DNA of 64,000 nucleotides, taken from contig JADIYP010000005.1 of the NCBI GenBank assembly GCA_016705235.1, positions 378,252 through 442,251 of the forward strand, given 5' to 3'. This DNA is from Candidatus Leptovillus affinis. Lineage in GTDB: Bacteria; Chloroflexota; Anaerolineae; Promineifilales; Promineifilaceae. The first letter of the stretch is position 1, and the number at the start of each line of letters is the position of its first letter. A program made the translations under genes and the position numbers. This document shows, one piece after another, positions 35,161 to 42,004 of the stretch. Below the pieces are notes generated by a model, which ran no database searches, was not told the DNA's origin, and was given only the letters and a program-made list of their open reading frames with translations.

Positions 35161-35967
35161 ATGTTGATTGTAAAAGTTGGCGGCAGCCTGGGAATCGATT
35201 ACGATGCAGTTTGCGACGATATGGCGGCATTGGTAAAGGCCGGGGAGCAGTTGGTACTCATTCACGGCGGCTCCGCGCAAACCAACGCGGTCGCCGAGGC
35301 GCTTGGCCACCCACCCCAGTTCGTCACCTCGCCCTCCGGCTACACCAGCCGCCTCACCGACCGCCGCACCCTGGAGATTTTCCAGATGGTTTACTGCGGC
35401 CAGATGAATAAAGGCATCGTGGAGCGCTTGCAGCAGCGCGGCGTGAACGCGTTGGGGCTGTCGGGCATGGACGGCCGTCTCTGGCAAGGGCCGCGCAAGC
35501 AAGCCATCAAGGTAGTCGAGAACGGCCGTACCCGCATCCTGCGCGATACCTACACCGGCATCGTCGAAACGGTCAATACCAACCTGATTACCAGTCTGCT
35601 GACCAGCGGTTACACCCCCGTGCTCACCCCGCCCGCCCTCAGCGCCGCCGGTGAAGCGATCAACGTCGATGGCGACCGGGCAGCAGCAGCTACGGCCGTC
35701 GCCCTGCACGCCGACACCCTCATCATCCTCTCCAACGTGCCCGGCGTGCTGCAAACCTTCCCCGATGAGGCGTCGCTCATCCCCGCCATCCAGCTAAATG
35801 ATTTGGAAACGATGGCCGAGGCGTATGCACACGGCCGTATGCGCATCAAACTGCTCGCCGCGAGCGAAGCCCTGCACGCCGGAGTCCGCCGCGTCATCAT
35901 CGGCGACGCCCGCAGCCAAAGACCGATTCGGCGCGCGCTTGAAGGACAGGGAACAACGATTGCGTGA
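35161..35967 (+). CDS. lysZ: LysZ, LysW-aminoadipate kinase
   Basis: 268 aa from ATG 35161 (GGGAGA 5 bases upstream; an ATG at 35149 would add four residues). Amino-acid kinase fold: MLIVKVGGSLG, LVLIHGGSAQTN, ALGLSGMDGRLW and LTPPALSAAGEAINVDGDRAAA match the LysZ/ArgB family. It phosphorylates the side-chain carboxylate of LysW-bound aminoadipate. The GHPPQFVTSPSGYTSRLTD region fits the LysZ subgroup with LysW-binding character, but assignment over ArgB rests mainly on the cluster. Confidence 0.93.
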   Translation: MLIVKVGGSLGIDYDAVCDDMAALVKAGEQLVLIHGGSAQTNAVAEALGHPPQFVTSPSGYTSRLTDRRTLEIFQMVYCGQMNKGIVERLQQRGVNALGLSGMDGRLWQGPRKQAIKVVENGRTRILRDTYTGIVETVNTNLITSLLTSGYTPVLTPPALSAAGEAINVDGDRAAAATAVALHADTLIILSNVPGVLQTFPDEASLIPAIQLNDLETMAEAYAHGRMRIKLLAASEALHAGVRRVIIGDARSQRPIRRALEGQGTTIA

Positions 35968-36026
35968 TTCGTGATACGTGATGCGTGACGAACGTTTCCT
36001 CACGCATCACGCTTCACGCATCACGC
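35966..36026. repeat. Short-word inverted repeat between lysZ and lysJ (GATGCGTGA words)
   Basis: GTGATACGTGATGCGTGACG is mirrored by CTCACGCATCACGCTTCACG and further CGCATCACG. It uses the same word as the hairpin at 6548-6640. Confidence 0.7.
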
Positions 36027-36042
36027 CCCCTCGGTAAATCAT

Positions 36043-37212
36043 ATGAAAACCATCCAACTCGAAACACAACATACCTCCGGCGTGTACGCCAAGCGGGAGG
36101 TGGTGATGGTGCGGGGGCAGGGGGCGCGGCTGTGGGATGAAAACGGCCGTGCCTACATCGACTGCGCCGCCGGAATCGGCGTGGCGAATGTGGGGCATGG
36201 GCATCCCGCCATCGCCGCAGCCATCGCGCAGCAGGCGCACACGCTCATCACCTGCCCGGAATTCGTCTACAACGACCGCCGCGCCGAACTGCTGGCCCGG
36301 TTAACGGCCGTGCTGCCCGCTGGTTTAGACCGCGTTTTCCTTTGCAATTCGGGCACCGAAGCCATCGAAGCGGCCATCAAATTTGCCCGCCTCAGCACCG
36401 GCCGCACCGAGATTGTGGCGGCGATGCGCGGCTTTCACGGCCGTACCTACGGCTCCCTCTCCGCCACGCACAAAAACGAGTACCGCGAGCCGTTTTTGCC
36501 GCTGGTGCCCGGGTTTAGCCATGTGCCGTTTGGCAATGAAGGGCGGTTGAGAACGGCCGTTACCCCCCAAACTGCGGCCGTCATTCTGGAAATTGTGCAG
36601 GGCGAAGGCGGCGTGCGCCCCGGCCCGCCCGCCTACTTCCAAACCGCCCGCCAGCTCTGCGACGAAACCGGCGCGCTGCTCATCATCGACGAGGTGCAGA
36701 CCGGCTTCGGCCGCACCGGCCGCTGGTTCGCCTGCGAACACGCGGGCCTCGTGCCCGACATCATCGCCCTGGGCAAAGCCATCGCCGGCGGCCTGCCCAT
36801 GGGCGCGGCGGCGATAGGACCACGCGTCGCCCAACTGCCCGCCAACGTCCACGGCTCCACCTTTGGCGGCAATCCGCTGGCCTGCGCCGCCGCCCTGGCC
36901 ACCCTGCAAGCCATCGCAGACGAAAATCTGGTCAGCCGCGCCGCCGAATTGGGCGGCTACCTGCGCCAACGCTTGCAGCAAATCAATTCCCCGCTCATCC
37001 GCGAAGTGCGCGGGCTGGGCTTGATGGTCGGCGTGGAATTGAAAGTCCACGCCATGCCCATCGTGCTGGGGCTGATGGCCCGCGGCGTGCTGGCGCTGAC
37101 GGCCGGCCCGACGGTCATCCGCCTGCTGCCGCCGCTGGTCATCGGCAAAGAGGAGTTGGATCAGGTGGTGAGGGCGTTGGAGCGAGAGCTAGAGCGAGAG
37201 CGAGAGGGCTAG
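36043..37212 (+). CDS. lysJ: LysJ, LysW-aminoadipate semialdehyde aminotransferase
   Basis: 389 aa, ArgD-like class III aminotransferase. CNSGTEAIEAAIKFAR, MRGFHGRTYGSLSATH, LLIIDEVQTGFGRTG and the PLP lysine in DIIALGKAIAGGLPMGA are intact. It transfers an amino group to the LysW-bound semialdehyde. The C-terminal ELEREREG is encoded by GAGCGAGAG repeats and is probably a low-complexity extension. No clear ribosome site is visible before ATG 36043 (CTCGGTAAATCAT). Confidence 0.94.
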   Translation: MKTIQLETQHTSGVYAKREVVMVRGQGARLWDENGRAYIDCAAGIGVANVGHGHPAIAAAIAQQAHTLITCPEFVYNDRRAELLARLTAVLPAGLDRVFLCNSGTEAIEAAIKFARLSTGRTEIVAAMRGFHGRTYGSLSATHKNEYREPFLPLVPGFSHVPFGNEGRLRTAVTPQTAAVILEIVQGEGGVRPGPPAYFQTARQLCDETGALLIIDEVQTGFGRTGRWFACEHAGLVPDIIALGKAIAGGLPMGAAAIGPRVAQLPANVHGSTFGGNPLACAAALATLQAIADENLVSRAAELGGYLRQRLQQINSPLIREVRGLGLMVGVELKVHAMPIVLGLMARGVLALTAGPTVIRLLPPLVIGKEELDQVVRALERELEREREG

Positions 37213-37244
37213 AGATTGGGCCAATCTTTGAGATTGGACCAACC
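37212..37244. repeat. GATTGGACCAATC-family repeat between lysJ and lysK
   Basis: AGATTGGGCCAATCT followed by GAGATTGGACCAA just after the lysJ stop. This belongs to the family seen at 1209 and 41018. Confidence 0.65.
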
Positions 37245-37280
37245 GGATCATAGCCAAAATATAAAGGTATCAAATAAATC

Positions 37281-38345
37281 ATGTCAACGAATCCGGTTGA
37301 GTTTTTAAGCGAATTGGTGGCAATCGAAAGTTTGTCGGGGGAGGAAACGGCCGTTGCCCAATTCCTCACCGCCCACATGGCCCGGCTGGGTCTGGCGGCC
37401 CACATCGACGAGGCAGGGAATGCGGTGGGCGTGCGCGAATGTGGGGCTGAAAACGGCCGTATCACCCGCGAAATCGTCTTGCTGGGGCATATGGATACCG
37501 TGCCCGGCCGGGTGCCGGTGCGCGTGGAAGATGGGAAGGTATACGGCCGTGGCGCCGTCGATGCCAAGGGACCGCTGGCGACATTTGTCATCGCGGCGGC
37601 GCGGGCGAATTTGCCGCCGGGCACACGTCTGGTGGTGATTGGCGCGACCGAGGAAGAGGCGGCTACCAGCAGAGGGGCGCGGTTCGCCGCCGCCCAGTAT
37701 ACGCCCGATTTGTGCATCATCGGCGAGCCGAGCGGCTGGGACGGGGTGACGCTGGGCTACAAAGGCCGCCTCCTCATCGACTATGCCTACGCCCAGCCGA
37801 TGAGCCACACCGCCGGGCAAGCCAGCGGCGCGGCGGAAACGGGCATCGCCTGGCTGAACCAGTTGACCGGCTATATTGCCGAATTCAACCAGACTCGTTC
37901 GCGTTTGTTCGACCAGCTTTTGTCTTCCATCCGCGACATCCACACGGGCAGCGATGGCCTGAGCAACACCATCGACATCAAAGTGGGCGTGCGGCTGCCG
38001 CCGGATTTTGACGTGGCGGAGTGGGAAACGGCCGTGCGCGCAATGGCCGGTTCCGCCAGCCTGCGGTTTTACGCCCACGAAGCCGCCTTCCAATCTACCC
38101 GCCAGACGCCTCTGGCCCGCGCCTTCAACCGCGCCATCCGGCAGGCCGGGGCAACGCCGACGTTTAAGCTTAAAACCGGCACGTCAGACATGAACGTGGT
38201 TGGTCCCATCTGGCAGTGCCCCATCGTGGCCTACGGCCCCGGCGACAGCAGCCTGGACCACACGCCAGAAGAGCATCTCGTTATTACCGAGTATTTGCGG
38301 GCGATTGACGTGCTGCAATGTGTCTTGGAAGAGATCGGCGATTAG
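37281..38345 (+). CDS. lysK: LysK, LysW-lysine hydrolase (M20 family)
   Basis: 354 aa metallopeptidase. LLGHMDTVPGRVPVRVEDG and VYGRGAVDAKGPLATF carry the first zinc ligands; IGATEEEAATSRGARF has the catalytic Glu pair; TGTSDMNVVGPIW and GDSSLDHTPEEHLVI complete the LysK/ArgE-like signature. It releases lysine from LysW, the last pathway step. A repeat-rich spacer of 220 bases follows. Confidence 0.94.
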   Translation: MSTNPVEFLSELVAIESLSGEETAVAQFLTAHMARLGLAAHIDEAGNAVGVRECGAENGRITREIVLLGHMDTVPGRVPVRVEDGKVYGRGAVDAKGPLATFVIAAARANLPPGTRLVVIGATEEEAATSRGARFAAAQYTPDLCIIGEPSGWDGVTLGYKGRLLIDYAYAQPMSHTAGQASGAAETGIAWLNQLTGYIAEFNQTRSRLFDQLLSSIRDIHTGSDGLSNTIDIKVGVRLPPDFDVAEWETAVRAMAGSASLRFYAHEAAFQSTRQTPLARAFNRAIRQAGATPTFKLKTGTSDMNVVGPIWQCPIVAYGPGDSSLDHTPEEHLVITEYLRAIDVLQCVLEEIGD

Positions 38346-38363
38346 AGATGGGAGACTGGAGAT

Positions 38364-38512
38364 TCAGTAGTTTAAAAACCCAGGTCATTCCGAGGAGTCT
38401 TCGACGAGGAATCCCGACAAACTGGGTATTTTTAGGTGAACGGGATGCTTCGGAAGACCTCAGCAAGACAGGAAAACCGCCATTCGTGCAATTCGTATCA
38501 GGTTTTTAAAAC
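38364..38512. repeat. Composite inverted-repeat element, divergent copy 3
   Basis: The inner part 38382-38470 (GTCATTCCGAGGAGTC ... CCTCAGCAAGACA) is a diverged TGTCATTCTGAG repeat. The outer inverted pair TCAGTAGTTTAAAAACC (from 38364) against GGTTTTTAAAACTACTGA (to about 38520) encloses it, as in copy 1 but with different outer sequence. The rest of 38346-38565 is GGAGATTGG-type words. Confidence 0.75.
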
Positions 38513-38565
38513 TACTGAGATTGGAGATTGAGGAGTCTCCAATCTCCCAAAAAGAGGTTTATAGG

Positions 38566-39711
38566 ATGAGTTTAACTAATTTTGCCATTATCGAATCGAC
38601 ATTACGGGAGGGAGAGCAGTTTGTGAATGCTTTCTTTTCCACGGCCGAGAAGATTCAGATTGCCACGCTGCTGGATGCCTTTGGCGTGGAATATCTGGAG
38701 TTGACCTCGCCGCTGGCTTCGCCGGAAAGTTACAACGACTGCGTGACCATCGCCAAATTAGGGCTGAATGCCAAAATTCTGACCCACACGCGCTGCACCA
38801 TCGCGGACGCCAAACGGGCCGTGGACACCGGCGTCGATGGCGTGGACGTGGTGATTGGCACGTCGTCGTATTTGCGCGACTTCAGCCACGGCAAGGACAT
38901 TGAGCAAATCATCGACATGGCGCAGGAGGTGGTGGCCTACTTGCTGAGTCAGGGCGTGGAGACGCGCTTTAGCACGGAGGACAGTCTGCGCAGCGATGTG
39001 GCTGACATTTTGCGGGTATATGAGGCGGTGGACAAATTGGGCGTGCATCGCGTAGGTATTGCCGACACGGTAGGCGTGGGCACGCCGCAGCAGATTTACA
39101 GTCTGGTGAAGACGCTGCACGGCCGTATCCACGCCGACATCGAATTCCACGGCCACAACGACTCCGGCTGCGCCATTGCCAACGCCTATGCGGCGCTGGA
39201 AGGCGGGGCCACCCACATCGACACGGCCGTGCTGGGCATTGGCGAGCGCAATGGAATCACGCCGCTGGGCGGCTTTATCGCCCGCCTGTATGCCACCGAC
39301 CCGAAACTGGTGGCCAAGTATCACCTGCCGCTGATTCGCAATTTGGACCGGCTGGTGGCGCGGCTGGTGCAGGTGGATATTCCCTTCAATAACTACATCA
39401 CCGGCTTTGCCAGCTTTGCCCACAAGGCGGGCATCCACGCCAAAGCGGTGCTGAATAATCCCTCAACCTATGAGATTTTGCGGCCGGAAGATTTTGGGCT
39501 GACGCGCTATATCCACGTGGCCCACCGGCTGACGGGCTGGAACGCGGTGAAAAACCGCGCCGAGCAGTTGGGCCTGGCGCTGGACGACGCGCAGATCAAG
39601 TACATCACGGAGCAGATCAAGATGATGGCCGATAACGGCCGTCTCACCCTCGACGACGTGGATACCCTGCTGTCTGCGGCGGCGGAGCCGGTGGCGGTGG
39701 TGGGAGATTAG
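38566..39711 (+). CDS. Homocitrate synthase
   Basis: 381 aa from ATG 38566 (AGAGG 8 bases upstream). HMGL-like barrel: IIESTLREGEQFVNAFF carries the metal-binding and catalytic residues, VETRFSTEDSLRSD and IEFHGHNDSGCAIANAYAAL are homocitrate-synthase-like, and FASFAHKAGIHAKAVLNNP carries the second His pair. It condenses 2-oxoglutarate and acetyl-CoA, the first committed and usually lysine-inhibited step. Clustering with LysW genes and homoaconitase excludes a leucine role. An upstream in-frame extension to 38521 is repeat-derived and rejected. Confidence 0.93.
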   Translation: MSLTNFAIIESTLREGEQFVNAFFSTAEKIQIATLLDAFGVEYLELTSPLASPESYNDCVTIAKLGLNAKILTHTRCTIADAKRAVDTGVDGVDVVIGTSSYLRDFSHGKDIEQIIDMAQEVVAYLLSQGVETRFSTEDSLRSDVADILRVYEAVDKLGVHRVGIADTVGVGTPQQIYSLVKTLHGRIHADIEFHGHNDSGCAIANAYAALEGGATHIDTAVLGIGERNGITPLGGFIARLYATDPKLVAKYHLPLIRNLDRLVARLVQVDIPFNNYITGFASFAHKAGIHAKAVLNNPSTYEILRPEDFGLTRYIHVAHRLTGWNAVKNRAEQLGLALDDAQIKYITEQIKMMADNGRLTLDDVDTLLSAAAEPVAVVGD

Positions 39712-39774
39712 AGATTGGAGACTAGAGACAACCAGACTACCAGACTACCAGACTAAAAAACTAAAGGACTAACC

Positions 39775-41007
39775 ATGGGCCAGACATTTGCAGAGCAAAT
39801 TTTAGGGCAAAAAGTGGGGCGGGCGGTGCGGCCGGGGGAATTGGTGGTGGTGGAGCCGGACGTGGCGATGGGGCATGATTCCTTGTCGCCGAGCATTATC
39901 CGCATTGTGCAGGAGCAGATGGGCGCGGCGCGGGTGCATGACCCGGCGCAGATTGTGCTGGTGCTGGACCACGTCGCCCCGGCCTCGACGGTGGGCGTGG
40001 CCAACAATCAAAACATCGTGCGCCGCTTTGCCGCCGAGCAGGGCATTCGCCTCTTTGAGGTGGGGCGCGGTATATGCCATCAGGTGCTGGTGGAGGAGCA
40101 GGTGGCGCGGCCGGGCATGGTGGTGGTGGGGTCGGATTCGCACTCGACGAGCTACGGCGCGGTGGGCGCGTTTGGCTCCGGCATGGGGTCGACGGATATT
40201 GCTCTGGTATGGGCGACGGGTAAGACGTGGCTGCGCGTGCCGGAGACGCTGCGGGTAATGGCCCACGGCCGTTTCCGCCCCGGCGTCACGGCTAAAGATT
40301 TTGCGCTCAAATTGGGCCGCGTGCTGACCATCGCCGGGGCGACGTATATGGCTGTGGAATATCATGGGCTGGATTGGCTGGCGCTAGACGGCCGTCAGAC
40401 CATTGCCAGTATGGCGGTGGAATTGGGGGCGAAGGCGGGCATCTTCCCGCCGGATGGCGAAGTGGCGGCCCGGTTTGACGTGCCCGACTGGCTCTTTGTG
40501 GACCCGGAGGCGCGTTATGCCCGCACGGTTGCCATCAACCTGGACGAGCTGGAGCCGCAGGTGGCCCTGCCGCACGCTGTGGACAATGTGGTGGATGTGA
40601 GCGCGGTGGCTGGGACAAAGGTGGACGTGGTGTTTTTGGGGACGTGCACGAACGGCCGTTACGAAGACATGCGTGCCGCCGCCGATGTGTTAAAGGGACG
40701 GCCGTTGGCTCCGGGTCTGCGGATGCTGGTCACGCCGGCCAGCCGGCAGGAACTGCAAAAAGCCATCGCCGACGACACCCTGAGTACGCTGCTGGCCTCC
40801 GGCGTGACGCTGACAACGCCGGGCTGCGGCGCGTGCATGGGCCGCCACCAGGGCACGTTGGGCGAAGGGGAGGTGTGCCTGTCGACGGGCAATCGCAATT
40901 TTAAAGGCCGAATGGGCGACCCGACGTCGCAAATTTATTTGGCCAGCCCGGCGGTGGCTGCGGCAACGGCCGTTACCGGCGTCATCACCGACCCGCGCGA
41001 GTTATAA
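39775..41007 (+). CDS. lysT: Homoaconitase large subunit (LysT)
   Basis: 410 aa, aconitase-fold large subunit. 4Fe-4S cysteines lie in LGTCTNGRYEDMRAAA and TPGCGACMGRHQGTLG; VVGSDSHSTSYGAVGAFGSG is the substrate-region motif. The family also includes isopropylmalate isomerase; the lysine cluster makes homoaconitase the likely role (homocitrate to homoisocitrate via cis-homoaconitate). ATG 39775 follows AAAGGACTAACC. The spacer before it has ACCAGACT tandem words. Confidence 0.9.
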   Translation: MGQTFAEQILGQKVGRAVRPGELVVVEPDVAMGHDSLSPSIIRIVQEQMGAARVHDPAQIVLVLDHVAPASTVGVANNQNIVRRFAAEQGIRLFEVGRGICHQVLVEEQVARPGMVVVGSDSHSTSYGAVGAFGSGMGSTDIALVWATGKTWLRVPETLRVMAHGRFRPGVTAKDFALKLGRVLTIAGATYMAVEYHGLDWLALDGRQTIASMAVELGAKAGIFPPDGEVAARFDVPDWLFVDPEARYARTVAINLDELEPQVALPHAVDNVVDVSAVAGTKVDVVFLGTCTNGRYEDMRAAADVLKGRPLAPGLRMLVTPASRQELQKAIADDTLSTLLASGVTLTTPGCGACMGRHQGTLGEGEVCLSTGNRNFKGRMGDPTSQIYLASPAVAAATAVTGVITDPREL

Positions 41008-41017
41008 AGTGCAGACA

Positions 41018-41235
41018 AGATTGGACCAATCTTCTTGGTGTTTAAGAAAACAATCAGGTAATGGACTGGTCATTCTGAGCGGAGTCTTCGGAGCGAAGAA
41101 TCCCTCTAACTCGGTCATTCCAAGCAAATGGGATGTTTCGGCGGATGCTTCGGCAAGCTCAGCACAGGCTCTCAACATGACATACCTCTCGCTTACCGGA
41201 TTAATTTTTTGATCCACAACAAGATTGGACCAATT
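41018..41235. repeat. Repeat-filled spacer between lysT and lysU (dispersed repeat copy 4 flanked by GATTGGACCAAT)
   Basis: AGATTGGACCAATCT at about 41018 and AGATTGGACCAAT at 41222 bracket a long copy of the TGTCATTCTGAG element (41068-41182). This copy carries a small internal insertion with GATGCTTCGGCAAGCTC words. No gene is seen. Confidence 0.75.
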
Positions 41236-41257
41236 TGGCTTTAAGAGGAGACACCCC

Positions 41258-41752
41258 ATGCCTAGAATTTGGAAATTTGGCGCTGACGTGGATACAGACC
41301 AGATAGTGCCGGGGCGCTATGCGCCTTATATGTTAAAGGAAGGCCAGGACGTGAAGGAGTATGCCTTTATCGAGGCGCGGCCCGATTTTGCCCGCGAGGC
41401 GCAGCCGGGCGACGTGATTGTGGCCGGGGCGAACTTTGGCTGCGGTTCGTCGCGGGAATATGCGCCGGACGCGCTGCGGCGGCGGCAGATTGGGGCGATT
41501 ATTGCGCCCAGTTTTGCGCGCATCTTTTTCCGCAACGCCATCAACCTGGGCATTCCGCTGTTTGAATCGGCGGAGATGCCAGACTTGGTGGGTGATGGGG
41601 AAGCGGTGGAAGTGGATGTGGTAAACGGCCGTCTCATCACCGCCACCACCACCTACCAGCTTCCGCCGCTGCCCGATTTTGCCGCCGACGTGATACGGGC
41701 GGGGGGGATTGTGCGCTATGTAAGGGAGAACGGCCGTTTCCCCGGCGAATAA
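41258..41752 (+). CDS. lysU: Homoaconitase small subunit (LysU)
   Basis: 164 aa. KFGADVDTDQIVPGRYAPY, VIVAGANFGCGSSREYAPDAL and IAPSFARIFFRNAINLGIP are the swivel-domain signatures of LeuD/LysU. It combines with LysT. GAGGAG precedes ATG 41258. This is the last recognised lysine gene in the cluster; homoisocitrate dehydrogenase and the aminoadipate aminotransferase are not in the window. Confidence 0.93.
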   Translation: MPRIWKFGADVDTDQIVPGRYAPYMLKEGQDVKEYAFIEARPDFAREAQPGDVIVAGANFGCGSSREYAPDALRRRQIGAIIAPSFARIFFRNAINLGIPLFESAEMPDLVGDGEAVEVDVVNGRLITATTTYQLPPLPDFAADVIRAGGIVRYVRENGRFPGE

Positions 41753-41825
41753 GCGTTTACTGGTTGTTTCGGAGTTGAATAGATATGGGGAGACGGCCGT
41801 TTTTCCCTTCGTCTCCTCTTTGCCA

Positions 41826-41879
41826 ACCCGACACATGACACCTGACACATGACCAGGTGACACCTGTCACCTGACTTTC
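41826..41879. repeat. Short-word inverted repeat (CACCTGACACATGACC words)
   Basis: GACACATGACACCTGACAC is mirrored by CCAGGTGACACCTGTCACC downstream of lysU. It is the same architecture as the other short-word hairpins. The rest of 41753-42004 holds one ACGGCCGT and no gene. Confidence 0.6.
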
Positions 41880-42004
41880 GCCGGAAGGTGGTAGACACTT
41901 TGCACAATGCCCAGAAACCGGGAGCCACGCCAAATTGGCCTTGCCAATCTGACGCCCACCAAATTTTCTGCGCCGTAGCCTAAAAATCTTTCAAGGAGAT
42001 GGAT

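Noticed and set aside
34815..35411. Plus-strand Arg/Ser-rich open frame
   Set aside because: Its first half is minisatellite and its second half is a shadow of lysZ.
38521..38565. Upstream extension of homocitrate synthase
   Set aside because: These codons are GGAGATTGG repeat words without a ribosome site; ATG 38566 has AGAGG and matches family length.
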